From Stomoxys calcitrans (lineage: Eukaryota; Arthropoda; Insecta; Diptera; Muscidae), in contig NC_081554.1 of NCBI RefSeq assembly GCF_963082655.1, forward strand, positions 40,694,354-40,758,353: 64,000 nucleotides of DNA, in the 5' to 3' direction. The position numbers were made by a program, and so were the translations under genes. Shown here one piece after another: positions 57,201-64,000 of this stretch. Numbering within the stretch: the stretch's first letter is position 1; every line of letters starts with the position of its first letter. The notes under the pieces were generated by a model. That model did not search any database, was not told the DNA's origin, and was given only the letters and a program-made list of their open reading frames with translations.

Positions 57201-57714
57201 GGTAGGCTTGCCAGATAGTCGAGATTGGTCGGGACTATACCTTCTTTCTATGGTTATGGCAAAATCGCGACTATTAGCGACAATATAAATATTGAATGAA
57301 TCAGAAGTATAAGTAAGAGGTACCTACTTTAGTGATATAAGTTTTTTATATTCGATGCACTTGAGTCTGCTATCGCCCCGATTTTATTTTTTTTTAGTGT
57401 AGTCATAAATTTCATACGTTATCGTTGAAATTAAGATCGAAATCGATGCTTAGTATGGGTCACATAGGCCCAAAGTTCGGTGTGGCGCCCCTATAGACCG
57501 TCCTCCCGATGTTACCCCCTGAAGGTGTATGGTATTCAACCATTGGTTTGTTCCCCTGTCCGTCCTTCTATGCAAAGTTAGCGTTTGTACGAATGAAGTT
57601 AGCCGCTTCAAATTTGTATACCCTACACCACCAGTGTTGGCATTTTTGGTAGGTTCTACTTTCTCTTGGTAGGTTGGTAGGCGGACCTTAAGTTTTTCCA
57701 ATCATATAAGAACC

Positions 57715-57814
57715 AATTTATATATATATATTTATATATATATGTATATATATATAAATATATATATATAAATAAATAAAATGTTTTCAGGACCGCAATT
57801 ACATTTTGGGCAAC

Positions 57815-57889
<75 letters not shown>

Positions 57890-57900
57890 ATATATTCGTC
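57715..57900. repeat. TA microsatellite with an embedded mariner end
   Basis: TA-rich runs at 57718-57775 and a long (TA)n at about 57820-57895. Between them, CCGCAATTACATTTTGGGCA and ACCCAATA (57793-57822) is a mariner terminus of the family seen at 5930, 11930 and 54712. Confidence 0.85.
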
Positions 57901-57904
57901 CTGG

Positions 57905-58115
57905 AGGGCGCAATTCTCATCCGATTTGGTTGAAATTTTGCCGAATATTATGTGAAAGGGTCTATAATCTGATATAGCTCCCATATAAACCGGTCTCCTG
58001 ATTTTACTTCTTGAGTCTATATAGGGCACAACGACTTCTACTATGGTCTCCAACATCCAAACCATGTATGGTCCGAATCGGCCCATATTCTGATATGGCA
58101 TTCCACTTTTTATCC
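57905..58115 (-). repeat. Family A fragment
   Basis: CTGATATAGCTCCCATATAA and CCGGTCTCCTGATTTTACTT unit pieces. Confidence 0.65.
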
Positions 58116-58224
58116 ATTATCCTATGTTTGCCTATAAAGAGATACTGGGCAAAGAACTTTTCAAATTTGATTCATGGCGGAGGGCATAAAAGATTCGCCT
58201 TGGATCCAATCAAAAAATTTATTG

Positions 58225-58996
58225 AATATTTCAGAGATTTCAATAATTATTTTAATTGGATCAATTAAAAAAATTAATTGAAAATTTCAAAAATTAATTG
58301 GAATTTCAAAAATGATCAATCATTTTTATACCCACCATTATAGGATGCGGGTATACTAATCTAGTCATTCCGTTTGTAACACCTCAAAATATTGATCTAG
58401 GACCCCATGAAGTATATATATTCTTGATCGTCCCGAAATTCTGATTCGATCTAGCCATGTCCGTCCGTCCGTGTTCTGTTCTGTAGGGTCCAAATCGGTC
58501 AAGAACCTGATATATCACCCATATAAACCGATCTCCCGATTTAACTTCTTGAGCCCCTATAAGCCTCAATTTTCATCTGATCAAGCGGAAATTTTGCACT
58601 GTTATGACTCCCAACAACGAGTGCAGTCCAAATCGGTCCATAACCTGACATAGCTCCCACATAAACCGATTTCCCGATTTGACTTCCTGAGCCCTTGGAA
58701 GCCGCAATTTTTGTCTGATTTGGCTGAAATTCGTACATGGTGTGCTGTTACGACTTCCAACAACTTTGCTAAGTACCGTATCGGTCAAGAACATGATATA
58801 GCTCCCATATAAACCGATCTTCCGATTTGATTTCTTGAGCCCTTACAAGCCGCGATTTTTCTTCGATTTGGCTGAAATTTTGCATAGAGTGTTCTGTAAC
58901 GACTCTCAACAACTGCGCCAAGTACGGTCCGATTCGGTCTATAACCTGATATAGCTCCCATATTTTAGCAGAATCCATGGTGGTGGGTTCTCAAGA
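58225..58996 (-). repeat. Family A element with adjoining ATTAATTG motifs
   Basis: ATTAATTG motifs 58225-58320, then TTTTTATACCCACCATTATAGG, about four units and CATATTTTAGCAGAATCCATGG at 58960-58980. The hairpin end is lost, replaced by the AT motif again at 59010-59165. Confidence 0.75.
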
Positions 58997-59174
58997 TTTG
59001 TAAAGATTAATAAAAAAAACCATTTTTATTTTATTGAAATATTTCAATCAACTTTTCCAAAAGCTGTTATATTGATATTATCATTCTGGTGATTGAAGCA
59101 ATTATAATTAAAATAATTAATGGGATCAATTAATTTGGTGATTAAAACCAATTGTTATTTTTTTCTATGTAAAT

Positions 59175-60180
59175 AAGCTGTATCATGTAACCGACCAAAC
59201 CCGAGATCGATTTGTATGGGGGCTATATTAGATTATAGATCGATTAAGATCATACTTAGAACGGATGTTGGGAGTCGGCGCAAAAGCCTTTATGTCAAAT
59301 TTCAGCCATACCGTATGAAAATTGAGGACTCTAGGGGCTTAAGAAATCAAAAGCGATCGGTTTATGTGGGGATATATCAGATAATAAACGGGTTAGGATA
59401 ATACTTTACGCGGATGTTAGGAGTTTTCGCAGAAGTCTTTATGCCAAATTTCAGCCAAATAGTATGAAAATTGAGGCTTATAGGGTATAAAGAAGTCAAA
59501 CCCGGAGATTGGTTTGTTTTATGTGGAGGCTATATCAGGTTATAAACAGATAAGGATCGTACTTGGCACGGATGTTGAGAGTCACCGCAGAAGTCTTTGT
59601 GTCAAATCGGAAGAAAATTGAGGCCTCTAGGGGTTAGGAAATCAAAACCGACAACAGGTTTATGTCAGGGATATATCTGGTAATCAACCGATTAGAATCA
59701 TACTTTGCACATACGTTTGAAATCAACTCATAAGTCTTTGTACTCAAAAAGTCCAAACCAAAGATCAGTTTATATGGAGATATATCAGGTTATAAACAGA
59801 TAAGGATTATGCTTGGCACGGATGTTGGGAGTCTACGCAGAAGTATTGGTGCCAAATTTCAGCCAAATCTGATGAAAATTTAGGCTACTAGGAGCTCAAG
59901 AAGTCAAAACCGGAGATCGTTGTACAAACCGATATGATCCATTTGCAATCCCCAACGACTTATATCAATAAAAAGTAGCTATGCAAATTCAGGGGGATAT
60001 CTTCATTCGTTGGAAGTAGGTATGTACATTTTCAGGCGAATATCTTCATCCGTTGGAAGCTATATTTATTTTGATGGACGGAGGGAAGGACATGGCTAGA
60101 TCCACTTAAAATGTCAAGACGATCAAGGATATATATATAAATAGTTTATGGTATCACAGATCATTACCCTCATTTGGTTA
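59175..60180 (+). repeat. Family A element
   Basis: Units AGATCGATTTGTATGGGGGC, AGCGATCGGTTTATGTGGGG and GGTTATAAACAGATAAGGAT recur at about 155-160 bp, ending with ATGGACGGAGGGAAGGACAT and TCAAGACGATCAAGGATATA. Confidence 0.7.
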
Positions 60181-60184
60181 TGCG

Positions 60185-62280
60185 CAGAAAATTAACTTTT
60201 TTTTGTTGTAGTTCTACCTAAATCTTTATTTACGGTATATTACTTGTCTATGATTGATTGACAGAAGTTACTCGTATTCATTGGTTTATACTTCGTTCAC
60301 TATGTTGCAATTGTCATTTAAATCACTCTATGTGATACTTCTTCTTTGTGCAAAACCTCAAGAACCGCCAGTGACCAGAGATGATTGGACAAGTATTCGC
60401 AAATGAAGACACAAAGTAATCATTTTCATTGCCTTTTAATAATTTATTCATCTTCCAGATAAGTGAATTACTTTTGCTTTAGCACCAATCATATCTTTGA
60501 TAATAAGTATATAAGTTATTTTTCCTTTTCGATCCTAAAATGTTATATCTGTATACAAGAGCTCTTGGACTATGTGAACGAAATCGATGCATTTCTTCAG
60601 AGACAATCAATATTCAGGACATATTTTGAGTACACATTACTCTGATATCTCATGTCTTATGTGTGCTATGTGAAGGTAATGTATCTTGTTGTATGTTAAA
60701 TCCCATAGTACTGAATGCTTTTCACAGTAATACTAGGTGATGATTTGACTGGCTATGAAACCCAGCAAACATTTTGATCCATAACAAATTCAATGTGTTT
60801 GAAATCAATTAGAAAAAATTACTTGAGCAATTTGTTGATGAACAGGGAAGAAAACTTGAATATCCTTCTTTAAGGGATGGGGATTTTATTTCTTACTATA
60901 ATATTATGAATAAAACAGAAACTAAATCGATCTAGTTACTAAACGTAGATTGTTAGGAATGTCAGAGAGTATATTGAATTAGGTTAAAACTTTAATATAA
61001 TTTTCATATAATATAATTATGTACTCACAATTTGAGTTCCATATTTAACATAACGTACCTACCTTCTCAGGGTGAAGGAAATCTTCCCTCATATCTAATA
61101 GAGCTGACCGAAGCATTTTGTAGATCAATGAAATGGCGTGACATTCTTATACTCCAATCTGAATGGCTTGCCGAAGAATGACACTTCTGGTATAGTAGGT
61201 TGACATAAAACCTGAAATGAAACAAATGCCGGCAACATTAGTGAAAAGATTATAAAAGCTTAAAATTATTTTGATGTTTTCCAGGAAAGTTTCAACATAT
61301 AAAAGTTTATGTATTGTACCACCTTAGTGCAATCTTATTGCCACATATTATCTGTGTGTAGTGGCAAGGTATTTTACGATTAACATTTAAAATGTTCCAC
61401 TGTTAGCTCTTTTATTTATTTATGACTTTCTAATTTAATTACTTTTTTTTTTTTGGACAACCTCTTTTCTTTGCCATTTATCATGTCTTATCATTATGTC
61501 AAGTTCATGTTTAGCGTAATAAGGCATAGGAATCAAACATTTGTATTTGGAAGTTGGTGGGCAAAGACAGTTAGCTGGTAGACAAGTCATATTTTACGCA
61601 ATTGAATATTAATAAATTATTCAATACGATTTGTGATAGGGCTCCTCTGGATGATTTCATCTTTTTGCAGTTCTTTTTTTTAAAGTAATTTTTAATTTAT
61701 ATCGAATGTCTCATTTGAATTATTGATTTTTGTTGTAATCAAGTTAGTAAATCAAATATATGTTTGTCATATTTTATTCATTTATTTGTAATATCAGTAC
61801 AACAAGCCTTTTAATTTATAAATTACAGTACAGGGAAAATAATGTTGTGTTTTACAATGTTAAGTTCGGAGATAAAAATAAGTGTATTTTCTTTGTCTTG
61901 AGAAACATAACTAAATAGTATAGCATTAGATAGTCTTCAATGTTCTAGAAGCAAATACAAATTAACAAACACAAATTAGATTGAATGAAGTCAATGTTTA
62001 CTGCAGTATGAAAACATGTACTAAAAACTTTGAGCGTTGCCAATGGTTGGAATGACATTTGGGAGTTGCTTCTAGAGATGAATTGTTCGTTTGCGAAATT
62101 GATTTTGAGATGACTTTGTGCCGTTGTGACTGTTGTATATGGTTTCTTCCTCTTGAAGATATCGTAAATTGTAGCCTGTTATACAAATACAGTGGCATAC
62201 ACTTGTATGTTATTTTATGAAGAACTATCAAAGTCTTGTGCTTCAAATTTGATTAAGAAAAATTCCAAAGCCTTTCATGA
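60185..62280 (+). other. Intron 1 of gene 2, apparently unique sequence
   Basis: Longest stretch in the distal window without recognisable repeats. Short ORFs lack domains, and no phase-compatible Ly6 exon was accepted. Confidence 0.45.
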
Positions 62281-62639
62281 GTAGGACTCCAAAATGCACT
62301 TCAAAGACCCAACAGCTGCTGTGGTGGCATCAGATCGTAGAATGTTGTCCTCCCCTCCTATAGGTGTGGGTGCCTAGGCACCTGTAGTCGAAAGTTATGA
62401 TTCAAGCGCACAACCAGTCGTCAGAATAACAAATAAGGAATACACGGAAATAAGGAATACACTAACAAATAAGGAATACAAATAGCTCTTGCAAGTATTC
62501 TGGGGAAACCAAGACAGCTGGAGTCTTCGCAATGGAGACTCTAGACAGTGACCTGGGGAGGCAGACAAGTTCATAAAATCATCGAAGGAAGTCCGCACGG
62601 CCTCTGAGTCTTCATGAAGGACTGTGACTTCCCAAAGGA

Positions 62640-63224
62640 TGCCACAGAAATCAGGGAAGAGGAAGGTGGTTGCAGAGAAAGGTAAGGAGCCGCCCTCTTA
62701 TGCCGGAATGGCAAAGAAGCACAACGGAGATGACTTATGCAGTCATCGATATCGGCTAAGCATCCGGTAGGATATCACCAGATCGTCTGTCCCACGTGAG
62801 GCATTTGGTAAACGAACGGGTTATCGAACATATGCTGAACTCTGAAGGGGGCCACCCATACGAATTATGAGCTGTGAGTATAGAAGCGACATCTTAACGT
62901 TGCACTTTGCGTCAGGAGAATGTATTGATACCGTCTAAAAGGTCGGTGGAAGTATCCATACACCTCTGGTGCGCAAAGCTCGACCTTGTGAGAAAGGTGG
63001 ACATCCCACAGCTCATAAAGGCGACGGTCTTCATTAATGATGTGGGCGGCGAAATCGCAACGGAAGGCATGATTGAAGTCTTAAACAAGCAAAACCAAGA
63101 GTGGAACGCGGAGAAATGGGAGGTTATTCACAGGGAGAAGAAGAAGGAAGGAAATCTTCTTGTGATGGGCATTAATCAAGTCTCCGTGACAAGACTAAAG
63201 GCATGGCGTACTACAGGGCAATGA
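62640..63224 (+). pseudogene. LINE ORF1-like protein, DUF4780-type domain
   Basis: The frame 62907-63224 reads LDLVRKVDIPQLIKATVFIN, then EVLNKQNQEWNAEKWEVIHR, KKKEGNLLVMGINQVSVTRL. This is the pattern of the DUF4780 domain known from ORF1 of insect LINEs (LxVxxxxDIPxxxxAxxFI ... LxxQNxxxxxxxWxVxxRxxxxxGxLLVxGID). Upstream frames (SYAGMAKKHNGDD near 62700) seem to belong but are broken. Confidence 0.6.
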
Positions 63225-63300
63225 CCGTCTTTTTCAAGATTGGAAAGAAAAATACGTAAATATTCCACATTGAGCCATCGGGCGATGCCGTGGTGGGACA

Positions 63301-63838
63301 CTCGACGACGACGAGATAATCACCGACTTCCTCAATATTGGGAAGACTAGTATAAGCAAAGATCCTAATATCACAACTTTAGGCAGTGCAGGGGCGAGAG
63401 ACTCAACACAGTCTAACCAACAGGGGCCCAACGACGGAACCATCAACGACTTTCTCGATATTAGGTAGACTAAGATGGATAAAGATCCTATTGCTGAAAC
63501 ATCAGGCAGTGCAGTGACAGAGAATTCAATGCCGCCTAACGCACAGGAAGCTGACGATGAGACCATATCATCCTATGAAGCCCATTTACTCAAAATTTGG
63601 AAGACTAGTATAGGCAAATATCATAATATTAGAACATCAGGCAGTACAGGGACGGTAGACTCAATACAGCCTAACGAACAGGGACCCGATGATGCAATCA
63701 TCACCGACTTTCTCAATTTTCTGAAGACTAGGATAGGCAAAGATATTAATATTAAAACATCAGGCGGAGAAGCAACGGGAATCTCAATGCAGCCTAAAGG
63801 ACAGGGAACAGACGATGAGATCATCACACACTCCTGAG
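63301..63838 (+). repeat. Coding tandem repeats of 41-45 residues after the ORF1 domain
   Basis: One frame from 63301 to TGA near 63836 is open except for TAG at 63466. Four units share (K)T-IGKDxNI-TSGS, an S-QPN-QGPDD segment and IITDFLNF. Unit starts at 63343, 63466, 63601 and 63724 give 123, 135 and 123 nt, all multiples of three. Confidence 0.75.
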
Positions 63839-63892
63839 AAGCCCATCTAATGGAGGACCAATGAGACCGTGACTGCGCCTTACGCGGTCCAT

Positions 63893-64000
63893 CCACTTAG
63901 TCCAATTTTGGCATACTCTTTCCAACATTTCGGCCGGTATCAAACGAATAAATGCTACAATGTTCTCCTCCAATGCGTCAATTGAAACAGGCTTGTCTGT
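63893..64000 (-). mobile_element. Tc1-like transposase C-terminal fragment at window edge
   Basis: Reverse complement of the family segment encoding DKPxSIDALEENIxAFIR and IPAEMLERVCQNW. Runs off the end of the window. Confidence 0.75.

Noticed and set aside
60530..60645. ILKCYIC in a plus ORF resembling the start of a Ly6 exon for gene 2
   Set aside because: No AG acceptor in the right phase directly before it, and no further cysteines with Ly6 spacing follow; most likely chance in AT-rich DNA.
62653..63224. Exon 2 of gene 2
   Set aside because: Encodes a LINE ORF1 domain, not a secreted cysteine-rich module, and has several upstream stops.

Overview
The window looks like nuclear DNA of a calyptrate, probably muscid, fly. 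It is AT-rich, has GT-AG introns and Drosophila-type core-promoter and start-codon contexts, and is packed with decayed insect transposons: mariner, Tc1-like, Jockey, LOA, R1 and RTE LINEs, tRNA-derived SINEs, and tandem-repeat elements carrying the GGTTTATATGG-type unit. The species assignment is inference from repeat content. There is no sign of a bacterial or viral genome.

Only two host genes can be supported, both on the + strand and in the same orientation. Gene 1 (coding exons 6739-6808, 16417-17016, 17091-17332) encodes a 303-residue secreted, probably GPI-anchored Ly6/uPAR three-finger protein. It has ten cysteines, and a 171-residue Ser/Thr-rich, acidic-tyrosine insert lies between Cys4 and Cys5. 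Its first intron is 9.6 kb and full of transposons. Gene 2 starts at 55.8 kb with a TATA + Inr + DPE-like promoter, a 257-nt leader and a signal-peptide exon (56033-56087). That exon ends in the same phase and at the same place, relative to the signal peptide, as exon 1 of gene 1. This suggests a second Ly6-like gene whose remaining exons lie beyond the window.

The 38 kb between the genes, and both first introns, are layers of mobile DNA. Region by region: 1-5.9 kb, endonuclease-type LINE, RTE and Jockey debris; 5.9-16.4 kb, intron and flank with mariner copies, a 664-bp TIR element, an RNase H LINE, a SINE and a minisatellite; 17.6-21.6 kb, ~125-bp repeat arrays; 21.6-25.4 kb, a LOA-type LINE broken by a tandem-repeat element and a Tc1-like element; 25.8-33 kb, mixed repeats and a LOA RNase H fragment; 33.4-40.6 kb, LOA LINE copies with nested SINEs and tandem-repeat elements; 41.6-47.2 kb, tandem-repeat elements and a G-rich minisatellite; 47.5-49.2 kb, an RTE LINE; 50-54.9 kb, more tandem-repeat elements, an R1 LINE, Tc1-like copies, a SINE and a mariner MITE; 56.1-64 kb, intron 1 of gene 2, ending in a LINE ORF1 with coding tandem repeats and a Tc1-like fragment.

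Several insertions can be ordered in time because their target-site duplications are visible. The most unusual observations are: a tandem-repeat element sitting at the same position in two separate LOA LINE copies; a tRNA-headed SINE whose 3' end resembles the tail of the resident LOA LINE; a 664-bp TIR element with a 4-bp duplication inside a mariner reading frame; and the mucin-like insertion in the Ly6 protein. Every transposon ORF examined is frameshifted, interrupted or catalytically damaged.
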